In this document: positions 18,341 to 26,906 of the stretch, in pieces
Position numbering within the stretch: the stretch's first letter is position 1
How the letters are laid out: the number at the start of each line of letters is the position of its first letter
Assembly (NCBI GenBank): GCA_022340865.1
Contig: JAJDNC010000082.1
Span: forward strand, 1 to 64,000
DNA length: 64,000 bases
Direction of reading: 5' to 3'
From: Gemmatimonadota bacterium
GTDB lineage: Bacteria > Gemmatimonadota > Gemmatimonadetes > Longimicrobiales > Gaopeijiaceae
Made by a program: the position numbers and the translations under genes
The notes under the pieces: generated by a model
The model's input: the letters and a program-made list of their open reading frames with translations, nothing else
The model's database searches: none
Told to the model about the DNA's origin: nothing

Positions 18341-18519
18341 GCGGACTCTTCGCGTCCCTGGCCGCCGCACTGGCACAGGTGCCCGCGGGACAGCCCCCGC
18401 TTCCCGCCAAGCCGCCCATAGGGGGACCGATCTGGACCATCGTGGTCCCCGCCGCCCTCCTCGCCGTGTCGATCTGGGGGACCTGGCTCCTCTACCGGCA
18501 CTTCTCCAAGGAGGAATAG
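18337..18519 (+). CDS. 60-residue single-pass membrane peptide, symporter-associated
   Basis: 60 residues beginning MSGLFASLAAALAQVPAGQ, a Pro-rich loop and one strong helix (IWTIVVPAALLAVSIWGTWL) ending LYRHFSKEE. The start overlaps the previous stop (ATGA). The first 15 residues could be a second weak helix or cleavable signal. It is probably the third component of the symporter unit at 16083. No homologue is recognised by eye; the reading frame is supported by coupling and by its clear membrane character. Confidence 0.65.
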   Translation: MSGLFASLAAALAQVPAGQPPLPAKPPIGGPIWTIVVPAALLAVSIWGTWLLYRHFSKEE

Positions 18520-18558
18520 GAGAAGCGAGACACCCGCTCGCGGGTCGCGAGGGACGCT

Positions 18559-18578
18559 CCGGCCAAGACGAAGGCCGG
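18559..18578. terminator. Possible bidirectional terminator
   Basis: Stem CCGGCC (18559-18564) and GGCCGG (18573-18578) with loop AAGACGAA, between the stops of the convergent units ending at 18519 and 18582. A second small hairpin (CCCG/CGGG around CTCG) lies just before it. No T-run. Confidence 0.4.
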
Positions 18579-18581
18579 CCC

Positions 18582-21182
18582 TCACCCTCCCAGGATCGCC
18601 AGAGCCTTTCTCTTGACGTTCTCGTCGCCCTTGAGGTCGCGTACCTTCGCGATCTCGCCGGGGAGGGCGCTGCGCAGCCCCTGGAGCTCCCGCACCGCCG
18701 TCTCCGGGTGCAGCTCGATGCGCCTGCCGGTCTGACTCAGCGCTACGAACGCATCCGAGGGCCAGTCGTCGGGCCAGAGGCGCTCCAGCACGTCCCGGGC
18801 CGCCTGTAGCCGGGCCAGCGTACCCGCCACCCCGTCCACCAGGCCGGGATCGGCGGCGGGGAACGTGAGCTCCACCGAGCGCGCCCCGGCGACGGGCGCC
18901 GCGGGCAGGCGCACCACCACCTCCATCCGCTTGCCGTCGTACGACCATCCCGGTGCGGCACCGCCGGTGCGGTGAGGCACCGCGGCCCCACCGGCACGCA
19001 CCGACTCCGGCGGCAGAACTTCCGGCACGCGGACCACCAGGCCTCGGCTCCCGGCCATCCCCTCGAACGTCCCCTCCGACGCGCCGACGTCGACGCGGAG
19101 GTGGCGCCCGGCGTCCGTCCATCTGGACGTGAGGCGCGTCCAGGCGTCCTGGCCCCGTCGGTACCCCTCGTCGTTGCCCTCGTCCTGGTAGAGCCGCGCG
19201 CTGCCGTCGCCACCGGGGAAGACCGTAGCCACCAGCGGCCCTCTCGTGCGGTCCCCCACCCGGGTCGTGGCCTCGCCCATGGGGATCACCGACCCGGCCT
19301 TCACGAACAGCGGGATCTCGTCCAGCGCGTAGCGTCGCTCCACCACCGCGGGTCCCTTCAGCCGTGCGCCGGTCTGCCACTCGATCCACTCGCCGGGCGG
19401 GAGCCACGTGCGCTGCGTCGTCAGCCCGGAGAGCGTATCCGCCGGAGCGCCCACGGGGTTCACCAGGAGGTCCGGGCCGAGCATGTACTCGCTCTTGTGC
19501 GTGTAGGCTTCGTCAAGCTCGGGCCAGTCGTAGTAGAGCGGGTGCACCATGGAGATGCCGGTGTCGTACGCGGTGCGCGATGCCGTGTACAGGTACGGCA
19601 CCAACTCCGTGCGCAGGAGCATCGCCGCCCGCATGGCCTCGAAGTAGGGCGGCGGGTAGGCCCAGATGCGCCGTTCGGCGTCGGCGTTCTTCGTCGTGTG
19701 CGTGCGCAGTACCGGCGAGAGCGCGCCGAACTGGATCCAGCGCGTGTAGAGCTCGGGCGACACGGGCCCGGGGAGATGGCCCCCGATGTCGTGGCTCCAG
19801 TACCCGTAGAGCACGTTCGCCGCGGTGGCGGTGAACTCCGGCTCGAAGGCCAGCATCTGCCAGGTGGAGGCGGCGTCACCGGAGAAGCCCACCTGGTAGC
19901 GCTGGCTCCCCAGCCCGCCGAAACGATGGAAGATGAGGGGGCGTGCTTTCCCCTCCTCCAGCATGTCGTTGAAGAAGACGTGGTTCAGCCAGATGGTGGG
20001 GTTCAGCCCGGGGATCCCCGTCGTGTTCTGCTGCTGCCAGTCCAACCACCAGAAGTCCACGCCCTGTCGCTCCAGCGGGTGGATGACGTCGTCGAAGTAG
20101 ACCTGCGCGAAGTGGCGGTTCCAGATCGTGAACGGGATGTACCGCTTCGTGGCGGGATCGACGCCCATGTCCCGGGCCACCTTGGGGTATTGCTGCTCCC
20201 AGGGCTGGATCCCCGACGCCGGGTGCAGGTTCAACGTGACGCGGATCCCCTGGCTGTGGACCCACGACATGAACGCCTCGGGATCGGGGAAGTAGGCCTT
20301 GTCCCACGTGTAGCCCGTCCACCCCTTCGTCTGGCCGGCCGCGTCCTTCTCGGAGCGGCCCCAGCGCAGCTCGAAGGTGTTGTGCCAGTCCATGTCCACC
20401 ACCAGGACGTCCAGGGGGACGCCGTACCGCTCGAAGTCGCGGACCAGGCCCATCTCCTCCTGGTCCGTGTACGCCCAGTACCGGGACCACCAGATCCCGA
20501 ACGCGAAGTGCGGCGGCATGGGCATGCGCCCGGACACCCGGGCCCAGTCGCCCAGCGCCGCGCGGTAGTCGTGGCCGTACGCCAGCAGATACCAGTCCTG
20601 GTGTGCGTCCGGCTGATCCTCGGACCGGGGATGCACCCAGGGCGGGTTCTCGCCCTCGAGGAGCGGGCTCCCGGAATCGTCCACCAGTGCCCATCCCGCC
20701 CTGGAGAGGAGGCCCTGCCCCATGGGAACGGGCCCCCTGACCCCGTCCAGGGTGCGGATCGTGCCCCCGAGGTTCCCTGCGGAGCCCTGGCCCGGACGCC
20801 ATGTGGTGTCCACGTGCCCGGTGGCCAGGCGCACCTCGAGGTTGTCCGGTCCGAAGCGTCCGCTCCCCTTCCTGTAGCGGAGCCTCAGGGCGTCGGTCTC
20901 GATGACGAGCCAGCCTTCCTCCGTCGACGTGCGGAACTTCGGCACCTCCAGCCGGCGGTTCACTACCACCAGCGTCGCATGGTCCTCGAAGCTCCCGTCC
21001 GCCGACCACTCCATGCGCACCAGCCTGTCGGTGAGGAGGCTGAAGCGGGCGTGACCGGACTGCACCACCGCCGCGGGGCTCGCGGTGGGGATGCGGCCCT
21101 GTTGAGCGGAGAGCGGCTTGGAGAGCGGCGCTCCCGCGAAAAGGGAGAGGAGGACGGCAGCGGGAAGGGCCCTGGCGCTCAT
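18582..21182 (-). CDS. Exported alpha-glucosidase-type glycoside hydrolase, family 31
   Basis: 866 residues from ATG 21182; the frame is open further upstream but this start yields a signal peptide (MSARALPAAVLLSLFAGAPL to SAQQ). GH31 features: N-terminal beta-sandwich, a barrel with VLVVDMDWHNTFE, nucleophile Asp381 in FWWLDWQQQNTTG, acid/base Asp436 in GFSGDAASTW, and a C-terminal beta domain with WLPPGEWIEWQTG followed by DUF5110-like strands. These retaining enzymes remove terminal alpha-glucose or alpha-xylose. The LDWQQ form is typical of one bacterial subgroup; exact substrate is unknown. It is convergent with the symporter unit and divergent from the radical SAM gene. Confidence 0.93.
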   Translation of the reverse strand: MSARALPAAVLLSLFAGAPLSKPLSAQQGRIPTASPAAVVQSGHARFSLLTDRLVRMEWSADGSFEDHATLVVVNRRLEVPKFRTSTEEGWLVIETDALRLRYRKGSGRFGPDNLEVRLATGHVDTTWRPGQGSAGNLGGTIRTLDGVRGPVPMGQGLLSRAGWALVDDSGSPLLEGENPPWVHPRSEDQPDAHQDWYLLAYGHDYRAALGDWARVSGRMPMPPHFAFGIWWSRYWAYTDQEEMGLVRDFERYGVPLDVLVVDMDWHNTFELRWGRSEKDAAGQTKGWTGYTWDKAYFPDPEAFMSWVHSQGIRVTLNLHPASGIQPWEQQYPKVARDMGVDPATKRYIPFTIWNRHFAQVYFDDVIHPLERQGVDFWWLDWQQQNTTGIPGLNPTIWLNHVFFNDMLEEGKARPLIFHRFGGLGSQRYQVGFSGDAASTWQMLAFEPEFTATAANVLYGYWSHDIGGHLPGPVSPELYTRWIQFGALSPVLRTHTTKNADAERRIWAYPPPYFEAMRAAMLLRTELVPYLYTASRTAYDTGISMVHPLYYDWPELDEAYTHKSEYMLGPDLLVNPVGAPADTLSGLTTQRTWLPPGEWIEWQTGARLKGPAVVERRYALDEIPLFVKAGSVIPMGEATTRVGDRTRGPLVATVFPGGDGSARLYQDEGNDEGYRRGQDAWTRLTSRWTDAGRHLRVDVGASEGTFEGMAGSRGLVVRVPEVLPPESVRAGGAAVPHRTGGAAPGWSYDGKRMEVVVRLPAAPVAGARSVELTFPAADPGLVDGVAGTLARLQAARDVLERLWPDDWPSDAFVALSQTGRRIELHPETAVRELQGLRSALPGEIAKVRDLKGDENVKRKALAILGG

Positions 21183-21384
21183 GGGGACGGTCACCGGGAG
21201 ACTGTGGCTGTTCTGGAGATGCCCGAATGGAAGCCCCCGGCGGCCCGGGGTCAACGGTGGCCACCTCCGGCGCATGGGCGGCGCGGCGCCCCCCCCTACG
21301 CCATCGAGCATTCCGTGGAGACCCTTCCCTCCCATTGGCCGATGGGGTAACCTATACCGAATAAAACCCGAAATACGCCGACCC

Positions 21385-22479
21385 GTGCATCCATCCCTCC
21401 CCCTCCCCGTCGTCCCGCCCCGCCGCGGCCGCGGCGCCTCCTGGAATCCCCCCAACCGCTTCGAGCGTCTGCACCTGGATCGGGAGGGCTGGACCGACCC
21501 CGACGACCCGGCGCCGCAGACGGTTCTTCTCGACGACACGACGCGCTCCATCCTCGCACGCAACGAGAGCCCCGACGTGGGCTTCAGCGTGGGGATCAAC
21601 CCCTACCGGGGTTGCGAGCACGGGTGCGTGTTCTGCTACGCACGCCCGACCCACGAATATCTGGGCTTCTCGGCCGGCCTCGACTTCGAGACGAAGCTCC
21701 TGGTGAAGCGAGACGCGCCCCGGCTCCTCCGGGAAGCGCTCACCTCACCGGGCTGGAAGCCCCAACCCATCATGCTCAGCGGCAACACCGACGCGTACCA
21801 GCCGGTGGAGCGGCGCCTGCGCATCACCCGACGCTGCCTCGAGGTGCTGGCGGAGCTGCGGAACCCAGTGGCCATCACCACCAAGAGCTACCTGGTGACG
21901 CGGGACGTGGACCTCCTGGCCGAGCTCGCCTCGCACCGGGCCGCCGCCGTGACCCTCTCCGTCACCACGCTGCGGAACGAGGTGCAGCGCGTCATGGAGC
22001 CCCGGGCCCCGACGCCGGCCCGGAGGTTGGGAGCCATCCGGGTGCTCGCCCAAGCCGGCATCCCCGTGGGGGTGAACGTGGCACCGGTGGTGCCGGGCCT
22101 CACCGACCACGAGCTCCCCGCCATCCTGGAGGCGGCGGCGGCAGCCGGCGCGACATGGGCCGGCTACATCGTGCTCCGCCTTCCCCATGGCGTGAAGGCG
22201 CTCTTCGAGACGTGGCTCGAGCAGCACTTCCCCGAACGGCGGGAGAAGGTGCTCAACCGCATCAGGGAGCTTCGGGGCGGCAGGCTCTACGACGCGCGGT
22301 TCTCCGTGCGCGGCCGGGGCGAGGGGCCATGGGCGGAGCAGCTCCGCTCCCTGTTCGAGGTGAGCCGAGAGCGCTTCGGGCTCGACCGTCCCCCGACCCT
22401 CTCCACCGACGCGTTCATCCGGCCGGAGGTGAAGGGGGAAGCCCGTCCGGCGAAGGAGCAGATGGATCTCTTCGAGTGA
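21385..22479 (+). CDS. Radical SAM protein of the PA0069 / Rv2578c type
   Basis: 364 residues from GTG 21385, the only plausible start near an AT-rich promoter-like stretch (TATACCGAATAAAA at about 21351). The iron-sulfur motif Cys77-x3-Cys81-x2-Cys84 (CEHGCVFCYARPTHEYLG) binds the 4Fe-4S cluster for SAM cleavage. Following motifs (MLSGNTDAYQPVER, AITTKSYLVTRD, VNVAPVVPGLTD) fit the spore-photoproduct-lyase-like PA0069 family. The cellular substrate of this family is not established. The gene is single and divergent from GH31. Cluster residues are intact, so it is presumably active. Confidence 0.92.
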   Translation: MHPSLPLPVVPPRRGRGASWNPPNRFERLHLDREGWTDPDDPAPQTVLLDDTTRSILARNESPDVGFSVGINPYRGCEHGCVFCYARPTHEYLGFSAGLDFETKLLVKRDAPRLLREALTSPGWKPQPIMLSGNTDAYQPVERRLRITRRCLEVLAELRNPVAITTKSYLVTRDVDLLAELASHRAAAVTLSVTTLRNEVQRVMEPRAPTPARRLGAIRVLAQAGIPVGVNVAPVVPGLTDHELPAILEAAAAAGATWAGYIVLRLPHGVKALFETWLEQHFPERREKVLNRIRELRGGRLYDARFSVRGRGEGPWAEQLRSLFEVSRERFGLDRPPTLSTDAFIRPEVKGEARPAKEQMDLFE

Positions 22480-22525
22480 GGCGCCGGAGACGGGCGGACC
22501 GGACCCGGAAAGGACCGCGAGCGCC

Positions 22526-23464
22526 TCAGACCCTCACCAGATCCCTGTCCTGCCGCGCGTCCTCCGAGTGGGCGAACGTCCACAGGAAGTTCGTGAAGCC
22601 CACGTCGTAGTCGGAGATGCCGTTCTGCCCGGTGAGCTTCAGCCGCTCGTCGTAAAGGCGTCGCATCACGGAGCCCACGACGCTCTCGTACGCCGTGGGA
22701 TCCGGCCTCACCGCGTGCAACGCCTCGGTGAGCTCCGATCGGGCGTGGAGACCCTCCACCAGGTCGTGGTACGCATCGGCGTCCTCCGCCGCCAGCACCT
22801 TGAGCTGCCTGTGGAGCCTCTCCGCGAGGGCCGCCTGCACCAGCAGGGGCTCGTCCGACGACACCAGCGCGAGGTACGCCAGCACCTGCGCGTGCAGCTC
22901 CTTCCAGTAGCCCTTCCGGTGCACGAACTCGTGGCAGATGACGTGGGGCTCGAAGAGCCCGGTGTCGCGGAAGATGGAGACGTCGCCGGAGATGACGTCG
23001 CACGCGCCCATGGCGAACGGAAAGACGAGCTGGGCGAGCCCGAAGTCCCGCACGGCGGAGCTGGTCTTCACCCGCTGTCCAGTGATGGAGGCGATGAACT
23101 CGGTGAGACGGCGGTTCACGTCGCGTGCGAGCTTCTGCCTGGGCCGATGCTCGTTCGTCCAGCCGTCGTCCAGGCGTCGGGCCAGGCGGCCGATCTCCTC
23201 GCGGCGAGCGTCCTCCGGCATGGCGTCGAGCCAGTGCACGTCCGCGCCGAACTCCACCACGAAGTCGATCCAGCGCACGTCCTGGCGGGCGAGCCAGTCC
23301 TTCACCGCGCTGCCGGCGTACATCCCCAGCGCGGCGGCCGAGATCACCTGCCCCGGCAGCGTCGCCCCCAGCAGGAGGGTGGACGCGAGGGGGGCCCCGG
23401 CGATGAGGTCGGTGAGGGCGACCGGCGCGTAGGTGGCGTCGTTGGGAATGTGGATCTCGTCCAT
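22526..23464 (-). CDS. Putative membrane zinc metallopeptidase, DUF3810-like
   Basis: 312 residues. A HExxH zinc motif occurs in VICHEFVHRKGYWKELHAQV, with a downstream Glu/His helix as in gluzincin-like DUF3810 proteins. An N-terminal hydrophobic stretch (LTDLIAGAPLASTLLLGATL plus ISAAALGMYAGSA) could be a membrane hairpin. No lipobox or cleavable signal. The remaining helices are charged and no inhibitor or partner domain is visible. The gene is preceded by a small membrane-protein gene on the same strand. The peptidase call rests on the motif; DUF3810 similarity is by eye, and an alternative is a non-catalytic relative. Confidence 0.68.
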   Translation of the reverse strand: MDEIHIPNDATYAPVALTDLIAGAPLASTLLLGATLPGQVISAAALGMYAGSAVKDWLARQDVRWIDFVVEFGADVHWLDAMPEDARREEIGRLARRLDDGWTNEHRPRQKLARDVNRRLTEFIASITGQRVKTSSAVRDFGLAQLVFPFAMGACDVISGDVSIFRDTGLFEPHVICHEFVHRKGYWKELHAQVLAYLALVSSDEPLLVQAALAERLHRQLKVLAAEDADAYHDLVEGLHARSELTEALHAVRPDPTAYESVVGSVMRRLYDERLKLTGQNGISDYDVGFTNFLWTFAHSEDARQDRDLVRV

Positions 23465-23515
23465 TGCTCATCTATACGGAGGACGGTGGCCCTGAGGTTC
23501 CACCTGGAAATAGCA

Positions 23516-23544
23516 ACGCCGCCCCCGAACCGACAGGGCGGCGT
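23516..23544. terminator. Probable terminator for the small gene at 23613
   Basis: Perfect 9-bp stem ACGCCGCCC / GGGCGGCGT around an 11-nt loop. It lies 69 bp beyond the stop of the minus-strand gene ending at 23613 and upstream of the next minus-strand gene, where a terminator or attenuator would be expected. The minus strand continues with TGCTATTTCC. Confidence 0.55.
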
Positions 23545-23612
23545 GTCATCGGAAGAAGCCGGCCCTGGCCGCGACGCTCCGTCTCACGGGACGGGGCTAC
23601 GGCCAAGACCGG

Positions 23613-23861
23613 TCAGCAGCGGGGGGGGGCCGCGTCCTCCCCGTGTGCCGGAGGAAGCTCCGCGGTGGCTCGTGCCGCCGGGGCGACTTCCACCTGCTCC
23701 GTGTTGGTGTAGGCATCGGGGGCGTTGGCCGGATTGCTCCGGGCTTGCTTGGGTGCGCCCAATGCCAGCAGGATCACCAGAAGAGGCACGCCCAGAAGCG
23801 GCGCTCCAAAGGCGGCCCACCACGGGACCGGCGATCTCTTTTCCACGTGTGCGTTTATCAT
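23613..23861 (-). CDS. Small single-pass membrane protein
   Basis: 82 residues from ATG 23861; ATG 23864 is directly next to the GGGAGGGG ribosome site, so the second ATG gives better spacing. The protein begins MINAHVEKRSPVPWWAAF, has one helix (LLGVPLLVILLALGA) and a soluble tail rich in Ala, Pro and Glu ending PPRC. No family recognised. It is alone, followed by a hairpin at 23516 and divergent from the nucleotidyltransferase. A membrane-anchored small regulator or structural peptide is possible but not supported by motifs. Confidence 0.6.
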   Translation of the reverse strand: MINAHVEKRSPVPWWAAFGAPLLGVPLLVILLALGAPKQARSNPANAPDAYTNTEQVEVAPAARATAELPPAHGEDAAPPRC

Positions 23862-24194
23862 CATCCCCTCCCGGCTCGTCCTGCCCTCCCGTCTGATCCT
23901 CACGTGGACCGGGCACCCTGCCCGTCCCACACCGTACACTTCGTACGGAGAGCCCCGGAAGTTTCATCACCCGTCGATCTTCTCCAGCCCGCCTTCCGTA
24001 GCTCGTAAACTAGGACACCCCGTGATGGCGCTTCGTTGCAACGGTCCCTGGCGGATCCGGGGTCGGGATCCTGGCTCCGGCGCGGCCGGCGGCTCCGTCC
24101 TCGCGCCGCGGGGCCGACCTTCGCATCTTCCCGGACCGGCGCGACGCATCACTCGGCCCGCGCCTTTCGAATGCCTCGAGGAGTGCCCCGAACG
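23862..24194. other. 333-bp divergent intergenic region
   Basis: No coding sequence is convincing here. It must hold the promoters of the small gene (start 23861) and of the nucleotidyltransferase (start 24195). A perfect 6-bp inverted repeat CCGTAC / GTACGG with a 5-nt loop lies at 23932-23948 and could be an operator. The stretch CGTAAACTAGGAC near 24005 is the most AT-rich part and a candidate promoter region. Confidence 0.5.
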
Positions 24195-25124
24195 GTGACC
24201 CGCAATTCCATCCCCCTCGTCGTCCTCGCCGCCGGCATGTCCACCCGCTATGGGCGCCTCAAGCAGGTCGATCCCATCGGGCCCGACGGCGAGTCCATCA
24301 TGGACTACAACGTCTTCGACGCCGCCCGGGTGGGCTTCTCTCGCGCGCTGTTCATCGTGCGCCCCGAGATCGAGGACACCGTGCGAGAGCACGTGCGCTC
24401 GGTGGTGGGCGACGCCTTCCCGGTGGAGTTCGTGGCGCAGACGCTCGACGATGTTCCCGAAGGCTTCCGCCCGCCTGCGGAGCGGAACAAGCCCTGGGGA
24501 ACGGGCCAGGCCGTGTTGTGCGCGGCTCCCCGCCTGTCCGGACCGTTCGGTGTCTGCAATGCGGACGACATGTACGGCAACGACGCGTTCCGCCAACTCC
24601 TGGGCCACCTGAACAGCGACCCGCTCCCCACCGAGGCGGCGATGGTGGGCTATACACTGGCGGATACGCTCTCCGGATCCGGTGGCGTGGCCAGGGGCAT
24701 CTGCGTGCTCGGGAAGGACCACCTCCTGGAGAGCGTCACCGAGATCGGTGAGATCCGCCAGGTGGACGGATGGACCTCCGGCGTCGATCCCGACGGCGAA
24801 TCGGTGGAGCTCAACGGCAACGAGATCGTATCCATGAACCTCTGGGGGTTCAGTGACCCCGTGGTGGATGTGCTCCGCCGCCAGTTCCGCCGATTCCTGG
24901 ACCGGTGGGGAAGCAACACCGACGCCGAGTTCCCCCTCTCCACCGCGCTCTCGACTCAGGTGCAGACGGGGTCCGTGCGGGTGGCGGTTCTGCCCGGTCG
25001 GGGTGACTGGTTCGGCGTCACGCACGCCGAGGATCGCGAGCATGCCGAGGCGACGCTGCGGCAGCGCATCGACGCGGGACAGTACCCGGAATCACTGGCC
25101 ACGGCCTTCGCCCGGATGAAATAG
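24195..25124 (+). CDS. Sugar nucleotidyltransferase (NDP-sugar pyrophosphorylase-like)
   Basis: 309 residues from GTG 24195; in-frame ATG 24171 and GTG 24183 are alternatives. The signature LVVLAAGMSTRYGRLKQVDP is the nucleotide-binding loop of sugar-1-phosphate nucleotidyltransferases (Arg18, Lys23), and VCNADDMYG carries the metal-binding Asp pair. GVARGICVLG and SMNLWGF are strands of the sugar site. It would join UTP, CTP or similar to a sugar-1-phosphate in the cytoplasm. It is 3 bp upstream of a symporter and near a convergent galactokinase. A role in activating galactose-1-phosphate is plausible but inferred from context. Confidence 0.85.
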   Translation: MTRNSIPLVVLAAGMSTRYGRLKQVDPIGPDGESIMDYNVFDAARVGFSRALFIVRPEIEDTVREHVRSVVGDAFPVEFVAQTLDDVPEGFRPPAERNKPWGTGQAVLCAAPRLSGPFGVCNADDMYGNDAFRQLLGHLNSDPLPTEAAMVGYTLADTLSGSGGVARGICVLGKDHLLESVTEIGEIRQVDGWTSGVDPDGESVELNGNEIVSMNLWGFSDPVVDVLRRQFRRFLDRWGSNTDAEFPLSTALSTQVQTGSVRVAVLPGRGDWFGVTHAEDREHAEATLRQRIDAGQYPESLATAFARMK

Positions 25125-25127
25125 GGG

Positions 25128-26897
25128 GTGCGCCTCACCTCTCTCGACTGGGCGGTGGTGGCGATCTATGGCCTCATCGCCCTGATCACCGGCCTCTGGT
25201 TCACGCGCCGGGCGGGAAAAGGCACGGCCGAGTACTTCCTCGCCGGGCGCTCCATGCCCTGGTGGCTCCTGGGAACGTCCATGGTGGCCACCACCTTCTC
25301 CACCGACACGCCGAACCTCGTCACCGACATGGTGCGCACCGGTGGAGTGAGCCAGAACTGGCTGTGGTGGGCCTTCGTGCTCACGGGCATGTGCACGGTG
25401 TTCTTCTATGCCAAGCTCTGGCGCAGATCGGGCATCCTCACCGACGTGGGCTTCTACGAGCTGCGCTACTCGGGGCGCCCCGCCGCGTTTCTGCGCGGCT
25501 TCCGGGCCATCTATCTGGGCGTGTTCTTCAACGTCATGATCATGGCCACCGTGACGCTGGCGGCCATCAAGATCGGCGGGGTGCTCCTGGGCACCAGCAA
25601 GTACCAGGTGGCCATCGGCGCCGGGGTCCTCACCGCCATCTACTCCGCGACCTCCGGGCTGTGGGGCGTCGTGGTCACGGACTTCCTGCTCTTCGCCATC
25701 GCCATGACCGGCGCCTTGGCGGCGGCGTGGTACTCCCTCGACCTGCCGCAGGTGGGCGGGCTCCACGGGCTCTTCTCGAATCCGGCCGTACACGCCAAGC
25801 TCGCCCTCCTTCCCGACTTCTCCGACATGAAGACCGCTCTGGCGGTGTTCATCGTGCCCATCGCCGTACAGTGGTGGAGCACGTGGTATCCCGGCGCCGA
25901 GCCCGGCGGCGGAGGCTACATCGCCCAGCGCATGCTGGCGGCCAAGGACGAGAAGAACGCGCTCCAGGCCACGCTCTGGTTCAACATCGCCCACTATGGC
26001 CTCCGGCCCTGGCCGTGGATCATCGTGGCGCTGGCCTCCATCATCGTGTATCCGACCCTGGGCTCCATCCAGGCGGCCTTCCCCCACCTGGACCCATCCA
26101 TCATCAAGAACGACCTGGCATACCCCGCCATGCTGGTCTTCCTGCCCTCGGGACTCCTGGGGCTCGTGGTGGCGTCGTTGGCTGCGGCCTACATGTCCAC
26201 CATCAGCACACACCTGAACTGGGGCGCGTCGTACGTGGTGGACGATGTCTACCGGCGCTTCGTGGTGCGTGACCGCCAGGAGCGGCACTACGTCGCCGTG
26301 GGGCGCTTGACCACGCTGGTGCTCATCACCCTGGCATGCGTGGTGTCCCTCTGGCTCCAGAACGCGCTGCAGGCGTTCCAGATCCTCCTGCAGATCGGCG
26401 CGGGCACCGGCCTCGTGTTCCTGCTGCGCTGGTTCTGGTGGCGCATCAACGCGTGGAGCGAGCTCGCGGCCATGGTGATCTCGTTCTGCGTGGCCGTCTA
26501 CTTCCAGTTCGTGCACACCCGGTTGGGCTTCGCGCCTCTGGACCCCTCGCTCCAGCTCGTCATCGGCGTCGCGGTGACCACCGCGGGGTGGGTGACGGTG
26601 ACCTTCCTCACGCCGCCGGCGTCCCGGAAGACGCTCCAGTCCTTCCACGACCACATCCGTCCCATGGGCCCCGGCTGGGCGGGAGCCGGCATCCATGTGG
26701 GCGCACCCGACCCCTCGGAGAGCCCCTCAGCGGCGTTCCTGGCCTGGTTCCTGGCGTGCGTGGTGGTCTACGGAGCGGTATTCGGCGTGGGCTACCTGCT
26801 CTACGGGCGCACACAAGGAGCGCTGCTCTGCCTCGCCACGGCCGCGGTGGCGACCTGGGGCGTGATGAGGACCCTCCCCCGCGTGGGGCTCAGGTAG
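25128..26897 (+). CDS. Sodium:solute symporter, SSS family
   Basis: 589 residues from GTG 25128, just after the nucleotidyltransferase stop; the run AGGGGG overlapping that stop may serve as ribosome site. It has the SSS hallmark GTAEYFLAGRSMPWWLLGTS and about 13 helices, with the Na+-site region TTFSTDTPN and the sugar-transporter-like segment YMSTISTHLNWGASYVVDD. It is a paralogue of the protein at 16083 but lacks the two coupled small membrane genes. It probably imports galactose or a related sugar given its operon with the nucleotidyltransferase and the adjacent galactokinase. Substrate is inferred. Confidence 0.92.
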   Translation: MRLTSLDWAVVAIYGLIALITGLWFTRRAGKGTAEYFLAGRSMPWWLLGTSMVATTFSTDTPNLVTDMVRTGGVSQNWLWWAFVLTGMCTVFFYAKLWRRSGILTDVGFYELRYSGRPAAFLRGFRAIYLGVFFNVMIMATVTLAAIKIGGVLLGTSKYQVAIGAGVLTAIYSATSGLWGVVVTDFLLFAIAMTGALAAAWYSLDLPQVGGLHGLFSNPAVHAKLALLPDFSDMKTALAVFIVPIAVQWWSTWYPGAEPGGGGYIAQRMLAAKDEKNALQATLWFNIAHYGLRPWPWIIVALASIIVYPTLGSIQAAFPHLDPSIIKNDLAYPAMLVFLPSGLLGLVVASLAAAYMSTISTHLNWGASYVVDDVYRRFVVRDRQERHYVAVGRLTTLVLITLACVVSLWLQNALQAFQILLQIGAGTGLVFLLRWFWWRINAWSELAAMVISFCVAVYFQFVHTRLGFAPLDPSLQLVIGVAVTTAGWVTVTFLTPPASRKTLQSFHDHIRPMGPGWAGAGIHVGAPDPSESPSAAFLAWFLACVVVYGAVFGVGYLLYGRTQGALLCLATAAVATWGVMRTLPRVGLR

Positions 26898-26906
26898 CTC
26901 CGCCGG

